Positions 1 through 9,000 of a DNA stretch of 64,000 nucleotides are shown here, piece by piece. The notes below the pieces were generated by a model. The model saw nothing but the letters and a program-made list of their open reading frames with translations. It was not told the DNA's origin and ran no database searches. This DNA is from Marinobacter sp. (GTDB lineage: Bacteria > Pseudomonadota > Gammaproteobacteria > Pseudomonadales > Oleiphilaceae): the NCBI GenBank assembly GCA_022565395.1, contig JAIUMV010000007.1:62001-126000 (forward strand), given 5' to 3'. Every line of letters starts with the position of its first letter. The stretch's first letter is position 1. The position numbers were made by a program, and so were the translations under genes.

Positions 1-54
1 CAGCCGCAGGGTCAGCCAGAGGGCGACCCAGTCTGCCTCGTTAATGCCCAGCAC
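1..54 (-). CDS. modB: Molybdate ABC transporter permease ModB (N-terminal fragment)
   Basis: Eighteen codons of a gene that runs off the left edge of the window. A GTG start at 52-54 lies inside the last codons of modA, and the reading frame gives INEADWVALWLTLRL, which resembles the opening of ModB permeases (typically a short LSEADWxALWLTL-type segment before the first membrane helix). The overlap with modA implies translational coupling in a modAB(C) operon. Identity rests on this short segment and on the position directly after modA. ModB would form the membrane channel of the molybdate importer. Confidence 0.75.
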   Translation of the reverse strand, partial: MLGINEADWVALWLTLRL

Positions 55-853
55 AGGCAGCCTCCGTGTGGGTGGCGGGAATCAGGTAGCCATCTGCCCG
101 GATAATGGCGTGTGCCGCCTCGTCACACCGGACCCATTGCATAAACTGGATAGCGCTGGGGATGTTGCTGGCGGCATTGAGAATGACGGCTTCCTGAACA
201 ATGGCGGGGTAGCTCGCCGCAGGTGGCAGCCAGTGAGAGCCCGGCGCGTGTTGTTGCTCATGCACCCGCACCTGTGAGACGGCAATCAGCCCCAGGTCCG
301 CGTTGCCGGAGCTGACGAAATTGAAGGCCTGGCCGATGCTCTGGCCGGTGATCAACTGCCCCCGTGTTAGCCGGATGTCGTTGTCACGTAGCAGGGCTTC
401 GGCAGCGGCCCCATAGGGGGCCACCCGAGGGTTGGCGATGGCCAGGCGCCGAAACTCGACGGCCTTCAGCAAAGCCAGGCCATCGGCAGGCACCTTCTCC
501 GGATCCGGGCTCCACAGCGCCAGCTGCCCCAGGGCATAGGTAAAGCGACTGTCAGGACGGGCGTCACCTTGGGCGATCAGGTCGGCAGTACGTTGGTCAT
601 CCGCAGAGAAAAACAGGTCAAAAGGCGCGCCCTGACGGATCTGGGCAAAGTGCTTGCCTGAGGAGGCGCTGCTGAGGGTGGCGCTGAATGACGGGTCCAG
701 TCTGCTGTAGGTATTCACCAGTTGCTGCAGGGTATGGCTGAAATTTGCGGCCACGGCTATGCGCAGGTCCGCCAGGGCGGAGGGGGTGTAAAGACCCAGC
801 ACCATGGTCAGGGTCAGCACTGAGTTTCGAACCCGGCAGGTGAGGGCAGGCAT
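41..853 (-). CDS. modA: Molybdate ABC transporter substrate-binding protein ModA
   Basis: A 270-residue periplasmic binding protein. Residues 1-28 look like a signal peptide with a hydrophobic core and ALA before the mature start DLRIAVAANF. Family landmarks include the SSASSGK segment near residues 61-67, where Ser residues contact the oxyanion, then GAPFDLFFSADD, and a C-terminal lobe with FNFVSSGNADLGLI. It delivers molybdate to ModBC, feeding molybdenum cofactor synthesis for the nitrate reductase encoded a few kilobases away. The ATG at 853 is preceded by GGAT, and a ModE-type palindrome starts about 10 bases upstream. modB begins inside its 3' end. Confidence 0.93.
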   Translation of the reverse strand: MPALTCRVRNSVLTLTMVLGLYTPSALADLRIAVAANFSHTLQQLVNTYSRLDPSFSATLSSASSGKHFAQIRQGAPFDLFFSADDQRTADLIAQGDARPDSRFTYALGQLALWSPDPEKVPADGLALLKAVEFRRLAIANPRVAPYGAAAEALLRDNDIRLTRGQLITGQSIGQAFNFVSSGNADLGLIAVSQVRVHEQQHAPGSHWLPPAASYPAIVQEAVILNAASNIPSAIQFMQWVRCDEAAHAIIRADGYLIPATHTEAACAGH

Positions 854-861
854 ATGAACAT

Positions 862-887
862 CCGTTATGCATAAGTGGAAATAACGG
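862..887. promoter_or_regulatory. ModE-type operator upstream of modA
   Basis: CCGTTAT and ATAACGG are perfect inverted arms separated by 12 bases. The arms and the 12-base spacer match the E. coli ModE operator layout (CGTTAT-N12-ATAACG, recalled from knowledge of the modA promoter). The site is immediately before the modA start and after the stop of the ModE-like regulator gene. Binding is expected to repress modABC when molybdate is plentiful. A convincing -35/-10 pair was not identified. Confidence 0.7.
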
Positions 888-913
888 GGTTCAGTGTAGT
901 CACGGCCCGTTGT

Positions 914-1288
914 TCAGGGCAAGTACTCCGGTGGAGGTAGCAGATCCAGCAGGGCCTGCGCCTCTTCGGCCAGGGCCGGGTCGATCAACTGTTCCAGCTG
1001 CCGAAACAGGGTCAGTACCTGCTGGCCGAAGGGAGTCAGGGTGGCTCCGCCCCGCTGGTTGCCGCCGGTTTCGGTGGCGACCAAAGGTTGAGGAAAAAGG
1101 CTGTTCATGGTGCCCATGAGTTGCCAGGCCTTTTTGTAACTGATGCCCAGCTGGCTGGCGGCTGCGGTGATGGAACCGGTGCTTGCGATAGCGTCCAGCA
1201 GGTCGGCCTTGCCAGGCCCCAGAACAACGTCATAACCGGACACCAGACGAATCTGCAGTTCCGGCTTGGGGTGGAAGGTGCGTGTCAT
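914..1288 (-). CDS. Short ModE-like winged-helix regulator (DNA-binding domain only)
   Basis: A 124-residue protein resembling the N-terminal DNA-binding domain of ModE. It has the LysR-like helix-turn-helix DAIASTGSITAAASQLGISYKKAWQLM near residues 32-58, then the wing with TGGNQRGGATLTPFG. Full-length ModE is about 260 residues and carries two C-terminal Mop/TOBE molybdate-binding domains; none is present here, and the protein ends in LPPPEYLP. Such HTH-only forms are known, but how they sense molybdate is unclear. It lies just upstream of modA in the same direction, and a ModE-type palindrome is in the gap, so it probably controls modABC. Confidence 0.85.
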   Translation of the reverse strand: MTRTFHPKPELQIRLVSGYDVVLGPGKADLLDAIASTGSITAAASQLGISYKKAWQLMGTMNSLFPQPLVATETGGNQRGGATLTPFGQQVLTLFRQLEQLIDPALAEEAQALLDLLPPPEYLP

Positions 1289-1330
1289 GGGTGCTCGTCT
1301 TTTGCCTGCAACAGCCGCTATTGTCCCTGA

Positions 1331-1828
1331 TCAGGATGTGGCTGGCCACCGGGTCAGCCAGTTGGGCAGTTGCCACTCAAGGCTGTCCAGCAGGTTTTTT
1401 ACTGCCAGCCCTAACTCAGTATCTCCCTCTATGACCAGTTTGCGCTGGAAAAACAGCTGGTCCGGGTCCTGTTTGCGCTGCGCAAGCACCCGAAAGGCGG
1501 CCAGAGAGCCCCGAATGGTGGCTTCACCGGGGCCTTCCAAAAACCTGAGCCGGCCCTGCCAGAAGCCCAGGGTAATGCCCCAGTAGCCAGGGTTGATTTC
1601 AAGCCTGAGGGTGCGGCCCTCAAACTCAGCAAAGTCCCCTGCCGCGATGGCCTCCGCAAACAGGCGGTTGAGGGGTTCTTCGGACAGGGTTTGCCGCAAG
1701 GGCAGCGGGATGCTGCGTTCCAGCACCCGAATCAAAGGTGCCGGCGAGGGCAGGGTATCCCGCAGCAGATCAGCGGTCTGGCGCAACAGCGGAAAGCGGT
1801 CAGTGAGTCGGGATGGGCCAGGCAGCAT
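1331..1828 (-). CDS. ubiT: SCP2-domain protein, ubiquinone biosynthesis accessory factor UbiT
   Basis: A 165-residue SCP2/sterol-carrier-like protein of the YhbT/UbiT family, with the lipid-binding fold spanning about residues 40-145 (FEGRTLRLEINPGYWGITLGF, then LVIEGDTELGLAVKNLLDSLEW). UbiT works with the UbiU-UbiV hydroxylases in oxygen-independent ubiquinone synthesis, which supplies quinone to NarGHI during nitrate respiration. The ATG at 1828 has AGGAGA just upstream; a longer reading frame back to 2056 overlaps narL and lacks such support. It follows narL on the same strand with a gap of about 100 bases. ubiU and ubiV are not in this window. Confidence 0.85.
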   Translation of the reverse strand: MLPGPSRLTDRFPLLRQTADLLRDTLPSPAPLIRVLERSIPLPLRQTLSEEPLNRLFAEAIAAGDFAEFEGRTLRLEINPGYWGITLGFWQGRLRFLEGPGEATIRGSLAAFRVLAQRKQDPDQLFFQRKLVIEGDTELGLAVKNLLDSLEWQLPNWLTRWPATS

Positions 1829-1888
1829 CAGGCATCTCCTGTGTGGATGATCAAAACGCCACCCTAGCAGCAGATGCTTCCTGTTACC

Positions 1889-1902
1889 TTGATTTAGCGC
1901 AG
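1889..1902 (-). promoter_or_regulatory. Possible FNR/ANR half-site upstream of ubiT
   Basis: Read toward ubiT, one arm is a perfect ATCAA and the other (CTGCG) matches the TTGAT consensus poorly. The centre at about 1895.5 would place a class II start near 1854, with TAGGGT at the -10 position. This fits oxygen-dependent control of ubiT, but half-sites occur often by chance. Confidence 0.22.
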
Positions 1903-1928
1903 TATGGCGGCAGCGCAGTGAGACACGT

Positions 1929-2588
1929 TCAGCGGTGCAAGCCCTCTTCCACCGCCCAGACGGCCACTTCCACCCGGGAACGCAGGCCCAGCTTCTTGAG
2001 CAGGTGTTTGACGTGGACTTTGACGGTGCCGTCACTGATATCCAGACGGCGGGCAATCATTTTGTTGGAGAGGCCGTCAGCAATGAGTTTGAGAATGTCC
2101 TGCTCGCGGGGAGTCAGGCTGTGGTAGTCCGGCTTGTTGGACTGGGGCTTGTTGGAACGCAGGGCCTCTGCCAGCAGTGTGGTAAGGCGGTCGCTGATCA
2201 CCATGCGGCCGGTGGCGGCCTGCTTGAGCTGGGCGATCATGTCTTCCGGTTCCATGTCCTTGAGCAGATAGCCATCGGCACCCGCACGCAGGGCTGCAAC
2301 CACGTCATCCTCGTGGTCAGACACGGTGAACATGACAATACGGGAGGCCACATTTTCGGCACGCAGCCGGCGCAGGGTTTCAATGCCGTTGATTTCCGGC
2401 ATGTTGAGGTCCAGCAGGATCAGGTCCGGCTCAAGTTCAACGGCTTTGGCGATGCCGTCCAGTGCGTTGCTGGCCTCTCCGATCACTTCCATATCGTCCT
2501 CCATTTCGATCAGCTGGCGGACGCCCTGGCGCAGCAGGGGGTGGTCGTCAATCAGCAGGATACCTGCCTTGGTGTCGATATCGGTCAT
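1929..2588 (-). CDS. narL: Nitrate/nitrite response regulator NarL
   Basis: A 219-residue response regulator of the NarL/FixJ class. The receiver domain (residues 7-125) has the acidic pair DD at 14-15, the phospho-acceptor Asp60 in LILLDLNMP, a conserved Thr in MFTVSD and a Lys in LLKDME. The LuxR-type DNA-binding domain covers about residues 150-215 ([19 protein letters not shown] and the recognition helix [16 protein letters not shown]). It is partner to the NarX sensor encoded 48 bases upstream on the same strand. It should activate the nar operon by binding TACYYMT heptamers, candidates for which lie at 4563-4582 and 5948-5954. Confidence 0.95.
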   Translation of the reverse strand: MTDIDTKAGILLIDDHPLLRQGVRQLIEMEDDMEVIGEASNALDGIAKAVELEPDLILLDLNMPEINGIETLRRLRAENVASRIVMFTVSDHEDDVVAALRAGADGYLLKDMEPEDMIAQLKQAATGRMVISDRLTTLLAEALRSNKPQSNKPDYHSLTPREQDILKLIADGLSNKMIARRLDISDGTVKVHVKHLLKKLGLRSRVEVAVWAVEEGLHR

Positions 2589-2636
2589 GGATTTCCTCGT
2601 GCTCAGTGTCTCTGAATGTGTTTTTTGTACCTGGCG

Positions 2637-4493
2637 CTACACAATGCGCCGGGTCTGGTTTTGTTCGGTCATCAGGTGTCTGCTGTTGGGCACGAAGCTC
2701 AGCTGCACTTCAACGCCACCTTCTGCGCGATTATTGACTTCCAGCCGGCCCCCCAGTGTCCGGGCCCGGTCCTGCATAATGATCAGGCCATAGTGGCGTT
2801 TTGGCGCGTCACCTTCGGGCAGCCCGACGCCATTGTCACGTACCCAGGCCATCACCTGAGGTGAGCGGAAACTCACCTCTACGCTGATTTCGCTGGCCTG
2901 GGAGTGCTTCACTGTGTTGGCAAGGGCTTCGCGAATGATTTGTAGCGTATGGATCTCTTCATTGGCCGACAGCAACTGGGGCGGCAACTGATAGTGTAGC
3001 TGAATGGGATTGGCCAGGCGGTCACTGAACTCCAACACGGTTTCCCGCAGCGCGGTGCCCAGGTCCGGGTTGTCCAGCTTGAGGCGGAATGTGGTCAGCA
3101 ACTCACGTAACTGACGGTAGGCGCTGTTCAGGCCGGTACTCAATTCATCGAGAATGCTTTCATACTGGGCTTCTGATGCCGGGCTCGGTGTCAGCTTACG
3201 CATGCGGGCCACCTGCATTTTCAGGTAAGACAGGGACTGGGCCAGTGAGTCATGCAGTTCGCGGGCGATGACCGCCCGTTCCTCCGCCAGGGTGAGCTGC
3301 TGCTGCTCAGTGATCTGGCGCTGCAGGAAAATGGCCGTGGCCAGCTGGTCGCTGAGGGTTTCCAGTAACCGCCGGGAGGTGTCCGGCAGTTCGCGTTCTT
3401 TCGGGTACCAGACTTCCAGTGTGCCCAGTAACTGATTGGCGGTGCGAATGGGTAGCAGCAGGCGTTGGCCGTCATTTTCCTCCGAGGGCAACTCTTCGTA
3501 GGCTTCGGGTGCCACCAGGCAGGCCGTGCAACTGTGGTCGCGGCAGTAATAAGGGCGCTGCCGGGTGGCAGTGGTGACCACTTCCACCGGTTCGGAGGCA
3601 TGGCGGTCGTGCAGGTAAAGGCGGATGGGGCCGATGCTGAGCAGCTCCTCCAGTTCCTGCAGCAATGGGATGGCACCCTCGCACAGGTCGCCGCTGCTGA
3701 ACAGGGAGCGGCTGGCGCTATGCAGCAACTGCAGGGCTGAATGGCTCAGCTGCAGCTCGCGGGTCTTGGCTGCAGCGTGGGCCTCCAGGCTGCCATAGCT
3801 GTGGGCGAGTTCGTCGGTCATCTGATCGAAGGCGCAGCCCAGCTGGCTGAGCTCATCGTCACCGCTGAGCTGTACCCGTTGGGTGAAATCACCTTTACCC
3901 ACCGATGTGGCAACCCGTAGCAACCGGTTGAGGGGGCCGACGACATGGTTCTTGAGGTCATACATCATGATGCACACCACCAGCAGGGTGAACAGCAGGC
4001 TGATGCCCTGCACCACATTCATCAGGGCAATACGGGCTTCGGTGCGGTCCTCCAGCAGCGTCACCAGGTGTTCGATCTCGCTGACCAGCTCACGGGTAAT
4101 GGCGAGGGCCGTGTCGGTGGTGGTATCCAGGGCTGACACGGACAGCAGTGGCCGCAGAGCGTGCTGCCAGGTCTGATTGATCAGGGCCCATTGCTGATTC
4201 AGGGGTTGGTCGCCCGAGGTGGGCAATACCCGCAGGGACTGAAGCTTTTCCAGACGCTCATCGAACCGGTCCAGTGTCGCCTCGGGCAGGCCATTACCAT
4301 AGCTTTGCTGCCATTCCGCCAGATTCTGGTAACTGAGCATGCGCAGGGAACCGGCCACATTAATAGCGGTGGCACTGCCCTGAATACTGCGGGCCACAGT
4401 CATGGACAGCCCGATATTCATCAGGGCTACCAGGGCGACCGCGGCCAGGGCGAGGCCTGAGCGGCCAATGAGTGAGTGCCGGAACGAGAGCAT
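2637..4493 (-). CDS. narX: Nitrate/nitrite sensor histidine kinase NarX
   Basis: A 618-residue membrane kinase using the ATG at 4493. Order: TM1 (about 11-33), the nitrate-binding P-box with AINVAGSLRMLSYQ (about 43-56), a four-helix periplasmic sensor, TM2 (about 158-178), HAMP, a GAF-like central module with three clustered cysteines (CRDHSCTAC, near 317-325), a HisKA_3 H-box with ARELHDSLAQS (His414) and a HATPase domain with REALANTVKHS and DNGVGL. It phosphorylates NarL in response to nitrate. In-frame starts exist at 4529 (ATG) and 4559 (GTG) without good ribosome sites. If the box at 4592-4605 acts at -41.5 toward narX, transcription would begin near 4557, which also argues for a later start. 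Confidence 0.93.
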   Translation of the reverse strand: MLSFRHSLIGRSGLALAAVALVALMNIGLSMTVARSIQGSATAINVAGSLRMLSYQNLAEWQQSYGNGLPEATLDRFDERLEKLQSLRVLPTSGDQPLNQQWALINQTWQHALRPLLSVSALDTTTDTALAITRELVSEIEHLVTLLEDRTEARIALMNVVQGISLLFTLLVVCIMMYDLKNHVVGPLNRLLRVATSVGKGDFTQRVQLSGDDELSQLGCAFDQMTDELAHSYGSLEAHAAAKTRELQLSHSALQLLHSASRSLFSSGDLCEGAIPLLQELEELLSIGPIRLYLHDRHASEPVEVVTTATRQRPYYCRDHSCTACLVAPEAYEELPSEENDGQRLLLPIRTANQLLGTLEVWYPKERELPDTSRRLLETLSDQLATAIFLQRQITEQQQLTLAEERAVIARELHDSLAQSLSYLKMQVARMRKLTPSPASEAQYESILDELSTGLNSAYRQLRELLTTFRLKLDNPDLGTALRETVLEFSDRLANPIQLHYQLPPQLLSANEEIHTLQIIREALANTVKHSQASEISVEVSFRSPQVMAWVRDNGVGLPEGDAPKRHYGLIIMQDRARTLGGRLEVNNRAEGGVEVQLSFVPNSRHLMTEQNQTRRIV

Positions 4494-4562
4494 GACAGCG
4501 TTTGTAGTCCTGTTGCGGATTGACACCATACTAGCAGGAGGGGGCAGAGCGAATACCACTTA

Positions 4563-4582
4563 ATGAGTAGATGCTTACCCCT
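4563..4582. promoter_or_regulatory. Pair of candidate NarL heptamers
   Basis: ATGAGTA (4563-4569) is the complement of TACTCAT, and TACCCCT (4576-4582) lies six bases on; both fit the degenerate TACYYMT NarL consensus. The arrangement is divergent rather than the usual 7-2-7 convergent pair. They lie between narX and narK next to the ANR/DNR box, which is where NarL control is expected. Confidence 0.3.
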
Positions 4583-4591
4583 TCTGAACCT

Positions 4592-4605
4592 TTGACCCTC
4601 GTCAA
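4592..4605. promoter_or_regulatory. ANR/DNR (FNR-type) box between narX and narK
   Basis: TTGAC-CCTC-GTCAA is a perfect inverted repeat matching the ANR/DNR consensus TTGAC/T-N4-A/GTCAA. Centred at 4598.5, a class II arrangement would start the narK transcript near 4640, with GTATCC around the -10 position and narK beginning at 4653. The site is symmetric and could also serve the divergent narXL. It is a natural target for the DNR-like regulator encoded at 15798-16547 and for an ANR/FNR homologue elsewhere. Confidence 0.85.
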
Positions 4606-4652
4606 GGCGAGGGCGACACTGAACAGGGTATCCCAGCATCCGGAATCCCGCC

Positions 4653-5930
4653 ATGCTCAGCGTCGCACATTGCCCGCCTGTCTCCAGCGCACCCTTATCG
4701 GTGGCACTGCCGTTGGCGACTATTTCCTTTTTTATCGCCTTTGCCAGCTGGACCCTGTTCGCCATCGTAGGCGTGCATCTGAAAGGTAGCCTGGGTTTGT
4801 CGGGCACCCTGTTCGGGGTGCTGGTGTCCTGGCCCATTCTGATGGGTGGGTTGCTGTCACTGCCGCTTGGGCTACTTGCCCAGCGCTATGGTGGCCGCAA
4901 GGTGCTGATCGGCAGTCTGCTGGGTTTGTGTCCGGGGCTGATAGGGGTGATCCTGGCCGACAGTTTCTGGGGCTTTATGCTGGCAGGTACCGGCCTGGGG
5001 CTGGCGGGCGGGCTGTTCAGCGCAGGGCTGTTGTATGTGTCCCGGCTGGTGCCAGCGCAACGGGCAGGCGCCTGCATGGGTTGTTTCGGCGCGGGCATGA
5101 CCGGTGCCGCGTTTACCTTTCTGATGGTGCCCATGGTGCATGCAGCTTACGACTGGCAACTGGCGCCGGTCGCCTACCTGCTGGTCACTGCCCTGGCGCT
5201 GGTGCTGGTGGTGGCGTTCACCGAACCGGAAGTGCCTGTGCCTGCCACGGGGCAGCGCTTGTGGTCAGGGCGCGCGCTGCGGGGGTTGTTGGCGCCTCGT
5301 ATCTGGTACTACTGCCTACAGTTTATGTTCATGTTTGGCGGCCTGGTGGCGCTGATCCTCTGGCTACCGGATTACCTGACGGATCGCTACCAACTGGATC
5401 TGCAAACCAGCGCCAGACTGGCCATGCTGTTTTCTCTGCCTGGCGCGTTGCTGCAGGTTGCGGGTGGCTACCTGGCGGATCGCTGGCCGCCGGAGCGTAC
5501 CCTGAAGTTTGCGCTGGCCGGGGCCACGCTGGTGCTGTTGTTGCTGTCTTATCCGCCCATGTCGGTGACGGTGCAGGCAGTAACTGGGCCTTTGCAATTG
5601 CGGCTGGTGTTGCCCCTGGCCCTGTGCCTGGTATTACTCATGACGCTGGGCGGGCTGTTTGGCCTGGGGTTGGGCAGCCTCTACCGGCTGATGTATGACG
5701 ACTATCCGGCTCACACCGGCGTGGTGGGCGGTGCCGTGCTGTTTGCCGGTTGCCTGGCCGCCTTCCTGTTACCCCCCTTGTTTGGTGTTGCGGATGATCT
5801 GCTGGGCATCCCCAGTGCTGCCTTTATGCTGCTGTTTGCCATCGCGTTAACCTGCAGTCTTGCCTTCGTGCTCACCTCCCGCGCTGCTGAACGTCGCCGC
5901 CTGCTAAAGCCGTCTTTCAACGGGGGGTAA
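4653..5930 (+). CDS. narK: NarK-type nitrate/nitrite MFS transporter
   Basis: A 425-residue major facilitator protein with about twelve hydrophobic segments. The first half has LGLLAQRYGGRKVLIG after TM2 and the glycine-rich GTGLGLAGGLFSAGLL and GCFGAGMTGAAF segments; the second half has GGYLADRWPPER and GVVGGAVLFAGCLAAFLLPPLFG near TM11. These correspond in place to the nitrate-signature helices of NarK proteins but diverge from the classic motif. It exchanges or imports nitrate and nitrite at the inner membrane. It is the first gene of a probable narK-GHJI operon, 158 bases before narG, directly downstream of the ANR/DNR box. Only one narK is present, where pseudomonads often have two. Confidence 0.88.
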   Translation: MLSVAHCPPVSSAPLSVALPLATISFFIAFASWTLFAIVGVHLKGSLGLSGTLFGVLVSWPILMGGLLSLPLGLLAQRYGGRKVLIGSLLGLCPGLIGVILADSFWGFMLAGTGLGLAGGLFSAGLLYVSRLVPAQRAGACMGCFGAGMTGAAFTFLMVPMVHAAYDWQLAPVAYLLVTALALVLVVAFTEPEVPVPATGQRLWSGRALRGLLAPRIWYYCLQFMFMFGGLVALILWLPDYLTDRYQLDLQTSARLAMLFSLPGALLQVAGGYLADRWPPERTLKFALAGATLVLLLLSYPPMSVTVQAVTGPLQLRLVLPLALCLVLLMTLGGLFGLGLGSLYRLMYDDYPAHTGVVGGAVLFAGCLAAFLLPPLFGVADDLLGIPSAAFMLLFAIALTCSLAFVLTSRAAERRRLLKPSFNGG

Positions 5931-5947
5931 CAGACCTCTATCACCTT

Positions 5948-5954
5948 ATGGGTA
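5948..5954. promoter_or_regulatory. Candidate NarL heptamer upstream of narG
   Basis: ATGGGTA is the complement of TACCCAT, an exact match to the NarL heptamer TACYYMT, in the 158-base gap between narK and narG. A second arm with one mismatch (TAACCAT) lies at 5974-5980. I see no ANR/DNR box in this gap, so narG is probably read mainly from the narK promoter. Confidence 0.25.
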
Positions 5955-6088
5955 GGGGGTGGTTATCTCGGGGTAACCATGCAGATTCTCCGGTTTTTCT
6001 CTCTCACAATGAACTCAGCTCAACAAAGCGGGAAGGTTTGAAGGCAAGCCCTCCTGAGCGACTGATCCTCGGCGTCTGGAGAGAGACC

Positions 6089-9000
6089 ATGAGTCATTTG
6101 ATCGACAAACTGAATTACTTCAGGAAAAAGCGCGAACCCTTTGCCAATGGCCATGGTGAGACCCACCAGGCCAGCCGGGACTGGGAAAACGGCTACCGGC
6201 AGCGCTGGCAGCACGACAAGGTGGTGCGTTCCACCCACGGCGTGAACTGCACCGGTTCCTGCAGCTGGAAGATCTACGTCAAGAACGGCCTGGTCACCTG
6301 GGAAACCCAGCAGACTGACTATCCCCGCACCCGTCCGGACCTGCCCAACCATGAGCCCCGTGGTTGCCCCCGCGGCGCCAGCTACTCCTGGTACATGTAC
6401 AGTGCCAATCGGCTGAAGTACCCGCTGATGCGCAAGAGCCTGATCAAGCTCTGGCGTGCTGCCAAACAGCAGCATAAAGACCCGGTGGATGCCTGGGCAT
6501 CCATCGTTGATGATCCCCGGAAAACCGAGCAGTACAAGACCCGTCGGGGTATGGGCGGCTTCGTGCGCTCCAACTGGGATGAAGTCAACGAGCTGATCGG
6601 TGCGGCTAACGTTTACACCGCCAAGCAGCACGGCCCGGATCGCATTATCGGCTTCTCGCCGATTCCGGCCATGTCCATGGTGTCCTATGCGGCTGGCAGT
6701 CGTTATCTGTCGCTGATCGGCGGCGTCTGTATGAGCTTTTATGACTGGTACTGCGACCTGCCGCCCGCATCCCCCATGACCTGGGGTGAGCAGACAGACG
6801 TGCCGGAATCCGCTGACTGGTACAACTCGGGCTACATTATCGCCTGGGGTTCCAACGTGCCTCAGACCCGGACGCCAGATGCCCACTTCTTCACCGAAGT
6901 CCGCTACAAAGGCACCAAGACGGTCGCCATCACACCTGATTTTGCAGAAGTGTCCAAGCTGTCTGATGAGTGGCTGAATCCCAAGCAGGGCACTGATGCG
7001 GCACTGGGTATGGCCATGGGCCATGTCATCCTCAGGGAATTCCATCTGGAGAAGCCCAGCGCCTACTTCACGGACTATGTGCGCCGCTACACCGACATGC
7101 CCTACCTGGTCATGCTGGAGCCCCGTGAGGATGGCCGCTATGTGCCGGGCCGCTTCCTGCGGGCCAGTGATCTGGTGGACAACCTGGGGCAGGACAACAA
7201 CCCTGAGTGGAAAACCATCGCCCTAGATGAAACCAGCGATCAGCTGACCGCCCCCAATGGCTCCATCGGTTACCGCTGGGGCGACAAGGGCAAGTGGAAC
7301 CTGCAGCAGCAGGCTGAAGGGCAGGATGTTAATTTGCGCCTGACCCTGCTGGACAAGCACGACGAAGCGGTCGATGTGGCCTTCCCGTATTTTGGCGGTA
7401 TCCAGCATGACCACTTTCCGCATGTGGAGTACAAAGACACCCTGACCCACAAAATGCCTGCCCGCAAGGTAACGCTGGCCAATGGTGAGGAAGCCCGTCT
7501 GGTCACCGTCTATGACCTGATGATGGCCAACTACGGCATCAACCGTGGCCTGGGTGAGGACGACGGCGCCACCAGCTATGACGAAGTGAGACCATACACC
7601 CCAGCCTGGCAGGAGCAGATCACTGGCGTATCCCGTGACAAGGTGATCCGTATTGCCCGCGAGTTTGCTGACAATGCCGACAAGACCAAGGGGCGTTCCA
7701 TGGTCATCGTGGGTGCCGGCATGAACCACTGGTACCACATGGACATGAACTACCGTGGCCTGATCAACATGCTGATCATGTGTGGCTGTATCGGCCAGAG
7801 CGGTGGTGGCTGGGCCCACTATGTCGGCCAGGAGAAACTGCGGCCGCAGACCGGCTGGCAGCCGCTGGCGTTCGGTCTGGACTGGCAGCGTCCGCCCCGC
7901 CATATGAACTCCACCTCCTTCTTTTACAACCACTCCAGTCAGTGGCGGTATGAGAAGCTGGATGTCACTGAGATCCTGTCGCCGCTGGCGGACCCACGCA
8001 AGTATCAGGGCAGCCTGATTGACTTCAACGTGCGTTCAGAGCGCATGGGCTGGTTGCCTTCTGCGCCCCAGCTCAACCGCAACCCGCTGACCATTGCGGC
8101 GGAAGCGAAAAAAGCTGGGCTGGGTGTGGTGGAGTATGTCACCCAGAGCCTGAAAGACGGCTCGCTGGCCTTTGCCGCGGAAGATCCGGACGCACCGGAG
8201 AACCATCCGCGCAACCTGTTTATCTGGCGTTCCAACCTGTTGGGCTCCTCCGGCAAGGGGCATGAGTACATGCTCAAGTACCTGCTGGGTACCACCAATG
8301 GCTTGCAGGGTAAGGACCTGGGGCAGGAAGGTGGCGTTATGCCGCAGGAAGTGAAATGGCATGACCAGGCCCCCACCGGCAAGCTGGACCTGCTGGTGAC
8401 ACTGGACTTCCGCATGTCCACCACCTGTCTGTACTCCGACATCGTGCTGCCGACAGCCACCTGGTACGAGAAAGATGACCTGAACACCTCGGACATGCAC
8501 CCCTTCATCCACCCGCTGACGGCGGCCACCGATCCGGCCTGGGAAGCGCGCAGTGACTGGGAAATCTACAAGGGTATTGCCAAGTCCTTTTCCAAGGCGG
8601 CGGTCGGTCACCTGGGGGTGGAGACTGATGTGGTCACCCTGCCACTGTTGCATGATGCCCCGGCGGAGCTGGGCCAGCCCTTTGATGTGAAAGACTGGAA
8701 AAAAGGCGAGTGCGAGCTGATTCCGGGCAAGACTGCGCCCAGCATCATCCCGGTGGAGCGGGATTATCCCAACACCTACGCCCGCTTTACCTCGCTGGGT
8801 CCGCTGCTGGAAAAACTGGGCAACGGCGGCAAGGGCATCAGCTGGGACACCAAGGAGGAAGTCAACTTCCTGCGTCAGCTGAACTACCAGCATGAGGAAG
8901 GGGTCAACGCCGGTCAGCCAAAAATTGAAACTGCCATTGATGCAGCCGAAGTGATTCTGTCACTGGCGCCAGAAACCAACGGCCATGTGGCGGTGAAAGC

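Noticed and set aside
1829-2056. Longer UbiT start in narL
   Set aside because: The extra 76 residues are narL in another frame; ATG at 1828 has AGGAGA.
5948-6088. 47-residue N-terminal extension of NarG
   Set aside because: The canonical MSHLIDKL start at 6089 has a ribosome site; the upstream stretch contains a NarL heptamer and is non-coding.
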